This document shows, piece after piece, positions 1-8,802 of a stretch of 64,000 nucleotides of DNA (positions within the stretch are counted from its first letter, which is position 1; the number at the start of each line of letters is the position of its first letter). The position numbers and the translations under genes were made by a program. The notes under the pieces were generated by a model. It searched no databases and was not told where the DNA came from. It saw only the letters and a program-made list of their open reading frames with translations. This DNA comes from Opitutales bacterium (lineage in GTDB: Bacteria; Verrucomicrobiota; Verrucomicrobiia; Opitutales; UBA2987), in NCBI GenBank assembly GCA_021772515.1, contig JAJFLU010000020.1, positions 118,238-182,237 on the forward strand, given 5' to 3'.

Positions 1-76
1 ATATTAAAAATAAAGTTTCAATATTTAAAACAAATTATTTTCAACCGTTGTAACTGATTTTGATTTTCGCAAAAAA

Positions 77-931
77 ATGGCTGCTGATAGCATAGTAAAA
101 GTCGTTGTGACCGGATCGAGTGGAAAGGCTGGCGCTGCGGTCATGCCTCATTTGGCCGAAACCGGATTCGAGGTTCTCGGAGTCGATGCCCACGCGCCTG
201 CCAAATCCTGTGGTAAAGGAATATCCGAGGTTATCAAGGCCGATTTGACGAATCTTGGAGAGACGCTGGAAGTTTTCACCGGCGCGGATGCGGTCGTTCA
301 TTTGGCCAACATACCCATTCCGGGAATGTTTACGCCGACGCGAACATTCATGGAAAATACGGCCATGAACTACAATGTATTTACCGCCGCAGCCCAATCG
401 GGAGTGAAAAAAGTGGTTTGGCTGTCGAGCGACGCCATTATGGGTCTGCCCTACGATCAACCGCCAAAATATGTCCCGATTGACGAAAATCATCCCCTGC
501 TTCCGGCGACCACCTATGCCTTGTCGAAATTGACTGGCGAAATGATCGCCGAACACATTGCCCGATGGTCGGGGATTCCCTTTATAGGACTGCGAAGCTG
601 TTTTTTACAAAGCCTCGAAGACTATCAATGTTATGGGGAGTTTCAAAACGATCCGCACGCTCGCCGCTGGCATCTCTGGTCCTATCTGGACTTGCGAGAC
701 ATGGCGCAAGCCTGCCGCTTGGCATTATCCGCAGAAACAAGCGGCTGTAAGATCATGAATATCTCTGCGGCTGATTCCGTTATGAACCTTCCGTCAAGGG
801 AAGTGATTGCGACCGTTTTTCCCGAAACAGAAGTGCGCGGGGATCTGGCTGATCACGGCGGATTTTTTACTTTCGCAAAAGCCAGGGAATTGATCGGGTT
901 CAATCCGCAGTATTCCTGGCGTAATCAATAA
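77..931 (+). CDS. NAD(P)-dependent epimerase/dehydratase (extended SDR)
   Basis: Predicted 284-residue cytosolic oxidoreductase of the extended short-chain dehydrogenase family. A TGSSGKAG dinucleotide-binding loop lies at residues 12-19, right after the first beta strand, and the catalytic pair is Y147/K151 in the context YALSK. A Ser-Ser strand (WLSSD) precedes the active site, as in UDP-sugar epimerases and uronate dehydrogenases. The length fits sugar-acid or nucleotide-sugar enzymes, but the substrate cannot be read. It is the first gene of a close-packed run (gaps of 6-40 bp) with DUF952, RidA-like, cupin and 2OG-oxygenase genes, which suggests a small-molecule modification or catabolic pathway. 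The 76 bp upstream are very AT-rich and probably carry the promoter. Confidence 0.85.
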   Translation: MAADSIVKVVVTGSSGKAGAAVMPHLAETGFEVLGVDAHAPAKSCGKGISEVIKADLTNLGETLEVFTGADAVVHLANIPIPGMFTPTRTFMENTAMNYNVFTAAAQSGVKKVVWLSSDAIMGLPYDQPPKYVPIDENHPLLPATTYALSKLTGEMIAEHIARWSGIPFIGLRSCFLQSLEDYQCYGEFQNDPHARRWHLWSYLDLRDMAQACRLALSAETSGCKIMNISAADSVMNLPSREVIATVFPETEVRGDLADHGGFFTFAKARELIGFNPQYSWRNQ

Positions 932-952
932 TTGAACATAAAGGAGTTAGCC

Positions 953-1321
953 ATGAAAGGTGACGTATATTGTATGATGGAAAAAGGTGTTTTCGATGAC
1001 GCTAAAAAATCCGGCCTCTATCAACCCGAGAGCATAGCCGAAGTAGGCTTTATTCATTGTTGCTCGGAACTCCATCAATTGGTCGAAGTTGCCAATGCCT
1101 TTTATGCCTCCTATCCGAATGTGATTCTCACTCGCATCGAAAGGGTGCGTCTCCGCAGCAAGATTCTCGATGAAGAGGCGGCCGATGAAAGATTCCGGGG
1201 CCGGGGTGAAACTTTTCCCCATATATTTGGGCCGCTCAATATGGATGCGGTTGTCGAGGCGGCGGAAATGCCTCGTGACGAAGTCGGAGGGCTCATGCTT
1301 CCTCCCCAATTTGGGATCTAG
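953..1321 (+). CDS. DUF952 family protein
   Basis: Predicted 122-residue protein resembling the DUF952 family, small globular proteins of unknown function found singly in many bacteria. Conserved-looking elements are an early Y-x-M strand, GFIHCC and a terminal FPHIFGPLN stretch (family pattern F-P-H-ixG-lxx). An upstream TTG at 932 would add seven residues, but the AAAGGAG ribosome-binding site at 940-946 sits at the right distance from ATG 953, so ATG 953 is the better start. It begins 21 bp after the SDR gene and is probably co-transcribed. The role is unknown. Confidence 0.75.
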   Translation: MKGDVYCMMEKGVFDDAKKSGLYQPESIAEVGFIHCCSELHQLVEVANAFYASYPNVILTRIERVRLRSKILDEEAADERFRGRGETFPHIFGPLNMDAVVEAAEMPRDEVGGLMLPPQFGI

Positions 1322-1361
1322 AAGCACACTTTTTATATTATAACAATTTCCAATTCGCCCC

Positions 1362-1856
1362 ATGAGTGCCTTTGACATTCCCACAAACGAAAGCCTGAAA
1401 ACTCCCGAGCAGCGTATCGAGGAATTGGGGATCGAGCTACCTCCGGCTCAAGTTGGGGTGGGCGATTATGAAGCCTGGGCGATTACCGGCAATTTGCTCA
1501 TGACATCGGGCCAACTCCCGTGGATTGATGGTGATTTAAAATTTAAAGGCAAAATTGGCTCCGACCTTTCAATGGAGGAAGGTTACGAGGCATTTCGATT
1601 GAGCGCCCTCAATGCGATTACCCAATTAAAGTCGGCTTTGGGCGAGCTTTCCCGCGTAAAGCAGATTGTCCGTCTCGAAGGAACCATGGGCTGCGCGCCC
1701 GGTTTCATTCGACAGCCGGAAGCGCTCAACGGCGCCTCCCATATCATCAATCAGGTTTTTGGAAAACGCGGCAGGCATACGCGGATGATCTATTCGAATA
1801 ATGAGATGCCATTGGATTGTGCAACTCTGGTAGTGATATTCGCTGAGATAGAATAA
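1362..1856 (+). CDS. RidA/YjgF-like (endoribonuclease L-PSP / chorismate mutase-like) protein
   Basis: 164-residue protein of the longer YjgF-like subfamily, about 150 residues against 130 in classical RidA. Classical RidA hydrolyses reactive enamine/imine intermediates, but the long subfamily is biochemically poorly defined. The fold signature is visible: an N-terminal helix with P-E-Q-R-I, a G-x-L-x-x-T-S-G-Q-L-P strand at about residues 43-55, an S-x-x-NAI-x-Q-L-K helix, and a terminal MPLDCATLVVIFAE strand. It sits third in the five-gene run and may clear a reactive intermediate made by its neighbours. That role is inferred from context. Confidence 0.8.
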   Translation: MSAFDIPTNESLKTPEQRIEELGIELPPAQVGVGDYEAWAITGNLLMTSGQLPWIDGDLKFKGKIGSDLSMEEGYEAFRLSALNAITQLKSALGELSRVKQIVRLEGTMGCAPGFIRQPEALNGASHIINQVFGKRGRHTRMIYSNNEMPLDCATLVVIFAEIE

Positions 1857-1891
1857 AGTGGAGCGGTTGAATAATTGAAACACGCTTACGG

Positions 1892-2314
1892 ATGTTCGAT
1901 TCAAACGAGATAAAATCGAAATTCAATCTCGACCCGTCGTGGCCGGTCGGCCTCCGCTCCGAATTTGAGAAAAATATCAATTCAGGGGTAGTCGGGAGCC
2001 GATTGGTATCCGAATCCGATCGTGTGCGGGTTTGGCATATTTTGGTCAAACCCGGCGAGCGTTTGCCCGTCCACCATCATGTGCTCGATTATTTTTGGAT
2101 CGCTGTAAAAGGAGGCAGATCCCGCTCCCACTACCATGATGGCCGGACATCGGAAACGGAATATCGGCCCGGCGATACCAAACATTTTCATTTTCCAAAG
2201 GGAGAATTCATGATGCACGATCTGGAAAACATCGGCTCGACCGAACTCGAATTCACAACGGTGGAGTTTCTCGCTAGTGATAACCTGCCTCTTCCAACTG
2301 ACCCCAAAGATTAA
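1892..2314 (+). CDS. Single-domain cupin protein
   Basis: 140-residue beta-barrel protein. A metal-binding cupin motif is recognisable: HHHVLDYFW near residues 56-64 gives candidate His ligands, followed by the G-D-T-x-x-F-x-F-P-K-G-E turn typical of cupin motif 2 and a late H in MMHDLEN. Such proteins are metal-dependent isomerases, dioxygenases or binding proteins, so the activity cannot be assigned. It lies 6 bp upstream of a 2OG-Fe(II) oxygenase gene, which implies a shared pathway and probable translational coupling. Confidence 0.75.
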   Translation: MFDSNEIKSKFNLDPSWPVGLRSEFEKNINSGVVGSRLVSESDRVRVWHILVKPGERLPVHHHVLDYFWIAVKGGRSRSHYHDGRTSETEYRPGDTKHFHFPKGEFMMHDLENIGSTELEFTTVEFLASDNLPLPTDPKD

Positions 2315-2320
2315 ATCGTT

Positions 2321-3301
2321 ATGAAACATATCCCGGTAATTAATTTGAAAGATTTTGAACAAGGAGATGAAGCGCGAAGCAACCTCGTGAAAACCGTTGG
2401 GCAGGCTTTTCACGACATTGGGTTTGTATTTTTGCGAATACCTGAAATCCAGTCCGTCCTCGAACCCGTTTTTGAACAGTTCAAAAATCTTTTCGATTTA
2501 TCCGAGGATATTAAGAAAAAATATGCCCGCCCGGATATACATTATCAAAGAGGCTGGCTGCCCTACTATTCCGAAACCGGCGCAGAGTGCCGAAAGGCTG
2601 GCGCTGATGAAAAGGGCTTGCCCGATGCGAAAGAGGGTTGGTTCACGGGATCGCCTACTATGAGTCCTCAGCATCCGCTGGTGGAGCGTTTTCCAGCGGC
2701 CTATCCGGCCAATGTCTGGCCGTCGGAAGCCCCCGAGTTTCGCGATGCCAACGAGGAGCTTTACGAAAGGTTGTTTACCTATGGCAGGGGACTCCTGCGC
2801 GTTCTTGCTGTGTATTTAGAGCAGCCAGAGGATTATTTTGAACAAATGGTTATCGACTCACCAACCGTTCTGAGGGCGATTCATTATCTGCGGGTTGCTC
2901 CGGAGGAGGTCGGGAATACGGTTTGGGCCTGCAAGCATACCGATATTAACCTCATCACCGTTCTTCCCGGATCAACGCGTAAAGGCCTGTGGATCAAACG
3001 CCGTGATGGCCAGTGGATACCTGGAACCGCGCCCGAGGGCTGTGTCATAGTGCAAGTTGGCGATATGCTTCAATATGTTACCGGCGGACACTTTTTATCC
3101 GCTTGGCACGAGGTCCGCGCTCCCGATCACTCCACCGAAAAAGGACGAATCTCTGCGGCCCTGTTTATTCACGCCCGCTCCGATTTTCTTTTCGAACCCT
3201 TCGTGGACGAGTCCCAAAAGGAGGAATACCCCGCGATCACTTCCTACGAAATTTTGATCAAGCGGCTCCGGGATTTAGGTCTCTATACGGGGGACAACTA
3301 A
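2321..3301 (+). CDS. 2-oxoglutarate/Fe(II)-dependent oxygenase (isopenicillin N synthase-like)
   Basis: 326-residue soluble dioxygenase with the IPNS/DIOX layout. The N-terminal domain begins IPVINLKDF and has a G-F-V-F strand; the C-terminal jelly roll carries the iron triad H206-x-D208 (KHTDIN) and H263 (SAWHEV). R276-x-S278 (GRISAAL) would bind the 2OG carboxylate. Known family members hydroxylate, desaturate or cyclise small molecules such as flavonoids, gibberellins and beta-lactam precursors. All key residues are intact, so it should be active. It is the last gene of the five-gene run; the substrate is unknown. Confidence 0.88.
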   Translation: MKHIPVINLKDFEQGDEARSNLVKTVGQAFHDIGFVFLRIPEIQSVLEPVFEQFKNLFDLSEDIKKKYARPDIHYQRGWLPYYSETGAECRKAGADEKGLPDAKEGWFTGSPTMSPQHPLVERFPAAYPANVWPSEAPEFRDANEELYERLFTYGRGLLRVLAVYLEQPEDYFEQMVIDSPTVLRAIHYLRVAPEEVGNTVWACKHTDINLITVLPGSTRKGLWIKRRDGQWIPGTAPEGCVIVQVGDMLQYVTGGHFLSAWHEVRAPDHSTEKGRISAALFIHARSDFLFEPFVDESQKEEYPAITSYEILIKRLRDLGLYTGDN

Positions 3302-3329
3302 AAAAACAAAGAAATCTGAAAGGAAATGC

Positions 3330-3358
3330 TTGACGGTTCGTATAATTGTATATACAAT
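3330..3358 (+). promoter_or_regulatory. Promoter and MarR operator upstream of the marR-type gene
   Basis: A TTGACG box (3330-3335) is followed after 17 bp by TACAAT (3353-3358), a near-consensus sigma-70 promoter. A perfect 14-bp palindrome ATTGTATATACAAT spans 3345-3358 and overlaps the -10 box, as expected for autorepression by the downstream MarR protein. A one-mismatch copy precedes the next gene (3845-3858). Confidence 0.7.
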
Positions 3359-3370
3359 AATAATTATTCG

Positions 3371-3826
3371 ATGAAAAACTTTTCACAAATCACGACACCT
3401 AAACAGATTGCGGAAACCTGCATCGGCTCGCGGGTTCGTCTCATCAATCGGGTCATTACCAAGATCTACGACGATGCCCTGCGGCCCCTCGGAATCACCA
3501 TCGGCCAATTGAATATTCTGGTGGTCATCGCAAAAAAGGAAACCGCTCGACCGGCAGAAGTGAGCTCCGCTCTAAAGATCGAGGTCTCCACCCTGAGCAG
3601 AAATATCGAAAGGATGCGGGCGCGGGGGTGGATCGAGATTCTCGAAGATGCGGAAGATGCCCGGGCTCACCAATTTCGACTCAGCCCGGAAGGCCAAAAC
3701 CTGCTCGCAGAGGCCTATCCGGCATGGGAAGAGGCTCAGGAGAAGGCCGGTGAGCTAATGGGCGACTCCGGGTTCGACGTTCTCGAACAGGCTGCCGACA
3801 GAGCCAGAGAATTCATCACAGCTTAA
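3371..3826 (+). CDS. MarR-family transcriptional regulator
   Basis: 151-residue winged-helix regulator. After an N-terminal dimerisation helix come the recognition region (residues about 47-85: P-A-E-V-S-S-A-L-K-I-E-V-S-T-L-S-R-N-I-E-R) and the wing (E-D-A-E-D-A-R-A-H-Q-F-R-L-S-P-E-G). The D-x-R-A wing signature fits MarR. An in-frame ATG at 3326 lies upstream of the promoter, so ATG 3371 was chosen; the transcript would then be almost leaderless. The palindrome over its own -10 box and the copy before the adjacent oxidoreductase gene suggest it represses itself and that gene. The inducer is unknown; MarR proteins often respond to electrophiles, oxidants or phenolics. Confidence 0.85.
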   Translation: MKNFSQITTPKQIAETCIGSRVRLINRVITKIYDDALRPLGITIGQLNILVVIAKKETARPAEVSSALKIEVSTLSRNIERMRARGWIEILEDAEDARAHQFRLSPEGQNLLAEAYPAWEEAQEKAGELMGDSGFDVLEQAADRAREFITA

Positions 3827-3844
3827 AAATTTTTTAACCTAATA

Positions 3845-3858
3845 ATTGCATATACAAC
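3845..3858 (+). promoter_or_regulatory. Second MarR-type operator copy
   Basis: ATTGCATATACAAC differs at two positions from the palindrome at 3345-3358 and keeps the core TTGnATATACAA. It lies 26 bp before the ATG of the NmrA-type gene. A good ribosome-binding site (AAAAAAGGAG) follows. It suggests co-regulation by the MarR protein. Confidence 0.6.
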
Positions 3859-3883
3859 TAAAGTAAAAAAGGAGAAAACAATA

Positions 3884-4792
3884 ATGAAAAAATCACAAAT
3901 ACTTGTAACTGGCGCGACCGGAAAAACGGGCGCCTTTGTAGTCGAACAACTGATCGAGCGCGGGTTTCCCGTTCGAGCCATGGCCCGAATTCGTGACGAG
4001 AGATCACTGCGTCTTGAGGACTTGGGAGCCGAGGTCGTTCTGGGCGATTTCCTCGATTTGGTGTCCATTCGGAACGCCGTCAAGGATGTCAATGGGGTCT
4101 ATTTTTGCTATCCGCCGCAGGGTGACAGTCTGGTCGAAGCGACCACCATCATGTCCGTCGCGGCAAAGGATGAGGGAGTCGAAGCGGTGGTCAACATGTC
4201 ACAGATCACTTCCCGGCAGAACGCCCGAAGCGCATTGACCCGCCACCATTGGCTGTCCGAGAACATTCTCGATTGGGCGGATGTTGGCGCGGTCCATATC
4301 CGACCCGGCTATTTTGCCGAAAACCTGTATATGCTCAACAGCCAATCCATCGCCGAAGAGGGGAAAATCTATCTTCCCTATGGAGATGAGAGACATGCCC
4401 CCGTGGCCGCCGAAGACATTGCGCGGGTCATTGTCGGGATCCTCAGCGACCCCGCATCGCACACCGGCCAACGGTATGTGCTCACGGGCCCGCGAAACAT
4501 GACCATCACCGAAATGGCCGAGGTTTTCACCAAGGTTTTGGGTAAAACCGTCGAGTATGTCGATCTGCCCCGCGATGTATGGGGTCAAATTCTGGCCGAA
4601 AAGGCTGGGTTGCCGAAGTTTCTCGTTTCGCACCTCAAAGCGGTTGCCGACGACCATAAGAACGGGATTTTCAGCGCCCAAAACGACTTGGTCGAACGCA
4701 TCGGCGGCAAGGCCCCGCAGTCCCTCGAGGACTTCATCGAAAACCACCGTTCAATCTTCACCAAACAGCAACCGGAATTGGCGGCAGTCTGA
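3884..4792 (+). CDS. NmrA-like NAD(P)-binding oxidoreductase
   Basis: 302-residue atypical SDR. The Rossmann loop TGATGKTG (residues about 9-16) is followed by R-A-M-A-R and an acidic GDF-x-D strand, as in NmrA/HSCARG and quinone oxidoreductase 2 (QOR2) proteins. The classical Y-x-x-x-K is not evident, which is normal for this branch. Such proteins sense NADP(H) or reduce quinones, often under MarR or HxlR control. The MarR-type operator directly upstream fits an inducible detoxification pair. Confidence 0.82.
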   Translation: MKKSQILVTGATGKTGAFVVEQLIERGFPVRAMARIRDERSLRLEDLGAEVVLGDFLDLVSIRNAVKDVNGVYFCYPPQGDSLVEATTIMSVAAKDEGVEAVVNMSQITSRQNARSALTRHHWLSENILDWADVGAVHIRPGYFAENLYMLNSQSIAEEGKIYLPYGDERHAPVAAEDIARVIVGILSDPASHTGQRYVLTGPRNMTITEMAEVFTKVLGKTVEYVDLPRDVWGQILAEKAGLPKFLVSHLKAVADDHKNGIFSAQNDLVERIGGKAPQSLEDFIENHRSIFTKQQPELAAV

Positions 4793-4970
4793 AGATATTG
4801 AATTTGAGATAGGTTCTAAAAACAATCAACCAATAGTTGAAGGAAGGATTCTTTCCTCCCCGGAGTCGGCTCAAGAGCGGGATCGCCAGCTCGCGACTTC
4901 GGCGAGGGAGGAGCTCCTCTGTTTTGGCAAGTCAATGGAATACTGCCAAACGCCCTGAAGAGGCAGCCGA

Positions 4971-5498
4971 TCAGGAGCTTTCAGGCGACGGCGGAGTCTT
5001 GATTTCGCTTAAAAGGGATTCCAGTTTCCGGTCCGAAAGCTGCAAAGGATGCCCCTGCCAGGCAATTTTGCCACCCCCATCAATCAGCACCAAATGGGGT
5101 ATTCCGGTAATATCGAGGCTATCAAAGTAGAGGCCCTCGGCATCACTGGCCAGGGTATAGTTCATGGGAAAATTTGCAGTGAAGCGCGATACCGTTTTGG
5201 CGTCTTCCCTTGTGATCCCGATCACTTGAAGCCCCTTGTCCTTGAAATTGGCGTGGATCTGATTCATGTGCGGGATGGTGGCCTTGCAGGGGCCGCACCA
5301 AGTTGCCCAAAAATCGATCAACATGGGGCCACCTTGCTCGACAACCGGGCCTTGCAAAAACTCCACTTTGAGGGGGAGCAAACCATCTGCTAAGGTCTGA
5401 ATTTGAGTTTCCTGGTCCTCTGGAGAATCTTGAAAAATCCACAGAACCAACCCACCCAACAACAATGCCGATACTATATAAGGAAAACGTTTTGCCAT
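4971..5498 (-). CDS. TlpA-like membrane-anchored thioredoxin
   Basis: 175-residue protein with an N-terminal hydrophobic anchor (residues 6-22) and a periplasmic thioredoxin fold. The redox motif is W67-C68-G69-P70-C71 within FWATWCGPC, and a cis-proline lies in TGIPHLV. Proteins of this type deliver electrons to exported apocytochromes or other disulfide clients. The gene is divergent from glcD across 152 bp. A client could be the c-type cytochrome of the operon at 57-58.5 kb, but nothing links them directly. Confidence 0.85.
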   Translation of the reverse strand: MAKRFPYIVSALLLGGLVLWIFQDSPEDQETQIQTLADGLLPLKVEFLQGPVVEQGGPMLIDFWATWCGPCKATIPHMNQIHANFKDKGLQVIGITREDAKTVSRFTANFPMNYTLASDAEGLYFDSLDITGIPHLVLIDGGGKIAWQGHPLQLSDRKLESLLSEIKTPPSPESS

Positions 5499-5650
5499 AA
5501 TCGTATATCAAGAGTAAGTTCATCCACATATTATTTCAATACTTTCCCGATTTTACTTACGGTAGACTTTTTTGACGATAATCGGGCCTTGCTTCGCCTT
5601 TTTTTAACTGAATAGTTTCCCTCTATCGCCGTTGAATCAATCTGCGGACT

Positions 5651-7096
5651 GTGAAAATCCCCGTGATCGAAGACCTCAAGAGCATTTATCCGCCGGATCG
5701 GCTGTTGCTTCAGTCCGCTCAACTGGCCCCCTATGAATCCGATGGGTTGACCTGTTTTCGCTCAAAACCGGCCGCCGTTGTTCTGCCGGAAACACAGAAA
5801 GAGGTCATTAAAACGGTCCGATGGTGCTACGAAAACTCCGTCCCCTTCAGTGCCCGGGGCAGCGGCACAAGCCTCTCAGGGGGCGCAATTCCGGTCAAGA
5901 ATGGCCTCGTCATAGCGCTCAACCGCCTCAACCGCATCGTGCGGATCGACCCGCAGGAGCGCACCATCACGGTCGAGTCGGGGGTGGTTAATTTGAAGGT
6001 ATCGGAGGCGGTTTTATCGCATAATCTCTGTTACGCCCCCGACCCGAGCAGTCAGCCAATTTGCACCATCGGGGGTAACTTGGCCTTCAATTCCGGGGGC
6101 GCTCATTGCCTGAAATACGGCATGACTTCCAATCATGTCCTGGGAATCAAGGCGGTCCTGCCCGATGGCGAGGTCGTCCAATTGGGTGGCCAGAGTCTGG
6201 AAACGGTCGGCCCAGACCTGACCGGTTTTTATTGCGGCAGCGAGGGGTTATTCGGAGTGGCCCTGGAAGTCGTCCTCCGTTTGATCCCGAAACCCGAATT
6301 TTTTCGCACCATGATGGTGGCCTACGACGCAATGGAAGCAGCCGGAAATGCCGTCACCCGGATCGTATCCTCCGGGTTGCTGCCGGGGGCGCTGGAAATC
6401 ATGGATGGACTGGCCATAACTGCCGCCGAAGCTGCCGTCGATGCCGGTTATCCCAAGGGCGCTGCGGCCATTTTGATTGTTGAACTGGATGGTGAAAAAG
6501 ATGCCGTCGAGAGTGATTTTAAACGCCTCAAAACACTTATTGAAGAAACCGCCGCCACCACCGTTAAAGTGGCTCAAAACGACGCGGAACGCATAAAAAT
6601 CTGGAAGGGGAGGAAGAGCGCTTTTTCCGCCGTGGGCCGCCTTTCCTCGGATTTCATCGTGCAGGATGGGGTGGTGCCGAGAGCCAGACTTGGGGAGGCT
6701 CTGGCGGAGATAGACAAGTTGAGCAAAATCTATAACCTCCGAGTTGCCAACGTTTTCCATGCCGGTGATGGCAATCTGCACCCGCTCATTCTCTTCGACG
6801 GACGGGAGGAGGGCGCTTTGCATAAAGCCGAAGAACTGGCGGGAAAAATCATCAAATTGTGCATCCGCATGGGGGGCTCGATCACCGGAGAGCATGGCGT
6901 GGGGCTCGAAAAAAAGGCCTACCTTCCCGAAATGTTTTCAGCCCAGGATATCCGCGTCATGGAGCATGTTCGCAGCCGGATGGACCCCAAAATGATCTCC
7001 AATTCCGACAAAATGATTCCGGGAGGGGAGGCCCCCGCCTTGGTCAGCCAAGGTTTGCACCCGCTTGAAAAACAAGGAATTCTCTCGCGAGAGTAG
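5651..7096 (+). CDS. glcD: Glycolate oxidase FAD subunit
   Basis: 481-residue FAD-linked oxidase (VAO family). The FAD_binding_4 domain has the pyrophosphate loop [12 protein letters not shown] at about residues 74-85 and the downstream [11 protein letters not shown] segment. The C-terminal cap has the [11 protein letters not shown] and [10 protein letters not shown] motifs typical of GlcD and D-lactate dehydrogenases. It oxidises glycolate (or D-2-hydroxyacids) to glyoxylate and passes electrons through GlcE/GlcF to quinone. GTG start. It opens the glcD-glcE-glcF operon; the order and the presence of both partners favour GlcD over a lone D-lactate dehydrogenase. Confidence 0.93.
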   Translation: MKIPVIEDLKSIYPPDRLLLQSAQLAPYESDGLTCFRSKPAAVVLPETQKEVIKTVRWCYENSVPFSARGSGTSLSGGAIPVKNGLVIALNRLNRIVRIDPQERTITVESGVVNLKVSEAVLSHNLCYAPDPSSQPICTIGGNLAFNSGGAHCLKYGMTSNHVLGIKAVLPDGEVVQLGGQSLETVGPDLTGFYCGSEGLFGVALEVVLRLIPKPEFFRTMMVAYDAMEAAGNAVTRIVSSGLLPGALEIMDGLAITAAEAAVDAGYPKGAAAILIVELDGEKDAVESDFKRLKTLIEETAATTVKVAQNDAERIKIWKGRKSAFSAVGRLSSDFIVQDGVVPRARLGEALAEIDKLSKIYNLRVANVFHAGDGNLHPLILFDGREEGALHKAEELAGKIIKLCIRMGGSITGEHGVGLEKKAYLPEMFSAQDIRVMEHVRSRMDPKMISNSDKMIPGGEAPALVSQGLHPLEKQGILSRE

Positions 7097-7119
7097 AGTA
7101 GGGTAGAATAGTTGAATTG

Positions 7120-8244
7120 ATGGCTGCCGAACCGAAAATATTTTTTCCCGCCAATGCGGATGAGGTGGCTCTTTTGGTGAAGGAAAACCGAAACCTTCTA
7201 TCGAGAGGCGCGAATACAAAACCCGCCTTGTCCACAGCCGGAGAAGGGGAAAACATTGTCGATTTGAGCAAAATTTCCGGGATTCTCGAATACGATCCGC
7301 AGGAATTTACCATTTCAGCGCTGGCCGGAACTCCCGTCCGCGAGATCGAAGCCGCCCTGGCCGAACATGGACAGTATTTGCCGTTCGATCCCCCATTAAC
7401 CGCTGCCGGAGCCACCTGGGGAGGCGCCCTTGCCTCCGGGTTGTCGGGGCCGGGGCGCAGGCGTTTCGGCGGCATCCGGGACTTTGTTCTGGGGGTGCGA
7501 TTCATCGATGGCCGGGGTGACCTCATTCTGGGGGGCGGAAAAGTGGTCAAAAACGCCGCCGGATTCGATTTTCCCAAACTTATGGCCGGAAGCCTGGGCC
7601 GTTTGGGGATTCTCATAGAAATCACCTTCAAGGTTTTTCCTCGCCCCAATTCATTTGCCACTCTGGATATCGATTGCGGCTCCCTGGCATCGGCTTTGGA
7701 AGGCATTAAAAAACTCAACTCCCACTCCATCGACCTTGAGGGTCTCGAATTGGAACCTCCGGGCCGGTTGTTGGTTCGAATCGGCGGGTTTACGGATTCG
7801 TTTCCCGAGCGAATAGGGCGATTGCGGAAACTTTTAGGACAGGAGGGCCGTTTGCTGGAAGTAGATGAAGAACCGCAATATTGGCAAAATGCGCGGGAAT
7901 TTTCCTGGGCAGCATCCGAGGGAGATGGATTTTTAGTCAAGGCGCCCATGACATTGGCCAACCTGGAACGCTTTGACGCTGCGATGGGGGAAATGGAACT
8001 GAGTCGTCGGTATAGTTCCGGAGCCTGCATGGGCTGGATCGCAGGCAGGGACTCCGGGCAAATTTCCGAAATCAACTCCCTCCTCAAAGAACTCGATCTC
8101 CCCGGCGTAGTGCTTCGCGGAAATACGGACTACCCACTGCTGGGGGCGTTGAAAGGCCAAGGTTTTCTCCAACGAATAAAAGAAGCCCTCGACCCAGAAA
8201 ACCGCTTCCTTCCCTACAATAAAACCACTTCCGCAAGTCCCTGA
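7120..8244 (+). CDS. glcE: Glycolate oxidase FAD-binding subunit
   Basis: 374-residue short FAD-binding subunit. A reduced FAD_binding_4 domain shows the RGANTKPALS loop, LPFDPP, and a GGALASGLSGPGRRR segment followed by RDFVLGVRFIDGRG, all typical of GlcE. The C-terminus is the truncated cap ending DPENRFLPYN. A TTG at 7117 immediately precedes ATG 7120; the ATG was taken. It lies 23 bp after glcD. In the usual operon glcF would follow at once, but a 0.6-kb GxxExxY element intervenes. Confidence 0.92.
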   Translation: MAAEPKIFFPANADEVALLVKENRNLLSRGANTKPALSTAGEGENIVDLSKISGILEYDPQEFTISALAGTPVREIEAALAEHGQYLPFDPPLTAAGATWGGALASGLSGPGRRRFGGIRDFVLGVRFIDGRGDLILGGGKVVKNAAGFDFPKLMAGSLGRLGILIEITFKVFPRPNSFATLDIDCGSLASALEGIKKLNSHSIDLEGLELEPPGRLLVRIGGFTDSFPERIGRLRKLLGQEGRLLEVDEEPQYWQNAREFSWAASEGDGFLVKAPMTLANLERFDAAMGEMELSRRYSSGACMGWIAGRDSGQISEINSLLKELDLPGVVLRGNTDYPLLGALKGQGFLQRIKEALDPENRFLPYNKTTSASP

Positions 8245-8266
8245 ACTAAACCCAGATTTCCTAATA

Positions 8267-8298
8267 AAACCGCAGATTACGCAGATAAGCGCAGATGG
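8267..8298 (+). repeat. Left inverted repeat of the GxxExxY element
   Basis: A 32-bp CGCAGAT-rich sequence (AAACCGCAGAT, ACGCAGAT, CGCAGAT blocks) just after glcE. It matches the reverse complement of 8803-8834 over most of its length, with differences concentrated in the spacer between the second and third CAGAT units. It marks the left edge of a unit enclosing one gene. Confidence 0.75.
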
Positions 8299-8362
8299 AA
8301 AAAAACGATACAAACGAGACATGATTTTTGTATAAGACGAACAAAGTAAAGCAGGCTAGTAA

Positions 8363-8740
8363 ATGAGCGAAAATTATGTCCATAGAGATTTAAGTGGTGA
8401 AGTAATTGGTGCGGCAATGGTAGTTTTAAATGAAATGAAACCCGGTTTGGATGAGAAATTATATGAAAATGCCATGGTAATAGAATTACTGGACAAGGGA
8501 TTCAAACTTGAGCAACAAAAGCAATATCCAGTTTATTTCAAATCGCATCCGGTTGGACGATTGATACCCGATCTGATTGTTGAAGTAAAAATTGTTGTAG
8601 ATGCTAAAGTTGTAACCGCATTTACAGAAACTCATTTAGCACAAATGCTCGGGTATTTAAATATCACCGGTCTAAAATTAGCTATTTTATTAAACTTTAA
8701 AAATGCCAAACTACAATTCAAGCGAGTGGTCAGATCGTAA
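8363..8740 (+). CDS. GxxExxY protein (PD-(D/E)XK nuclease-like)
   Basis: 125-residue protein with the family-defining G28-x-x-E31-x-x-Y34 (GLDEKLYE). Residues D70, E74 and K76 (IPDLIVEVK) form a D-x3-E-x-K arrangement compatible with a PD-(D/E)XK nuclease core, with Q94 in the following helix. The family is sparsely but widely distributed and its function is not established. AT-richer codon use than the flanking glc genes and the bracketing inverted CGCAGAT repeats suggest a mobile or recently acquired unit between glcE and glcF. Confidence 0.85.
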   Translation: MSENYVHRDLSGEVIGAAMVVLNEMKPGLDEKLYENAMVIELLDKGFKLEQQKQYPVYFKSHPVGRLIPDLIVEVKIVVDAKVVTAFTETHLAQMLGYLNITGLKLAILLNFKNAKLQFKRVVRS

Positions 8741-8802
8741 AAAAAATTGAATATCAAAATTCGTAAGCACAATTTGATGATACAAAAATATTACAGTATG
8801 AC

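Noticed and set aside
4793..4970. Short GGAA/TTCC and GAGGAGCTCCTC symmetric elements between the NmrA-type and TlpA genes
   Set aside because: Stems are short or loop-less and lack a T-run, so a terminator could not be supported.
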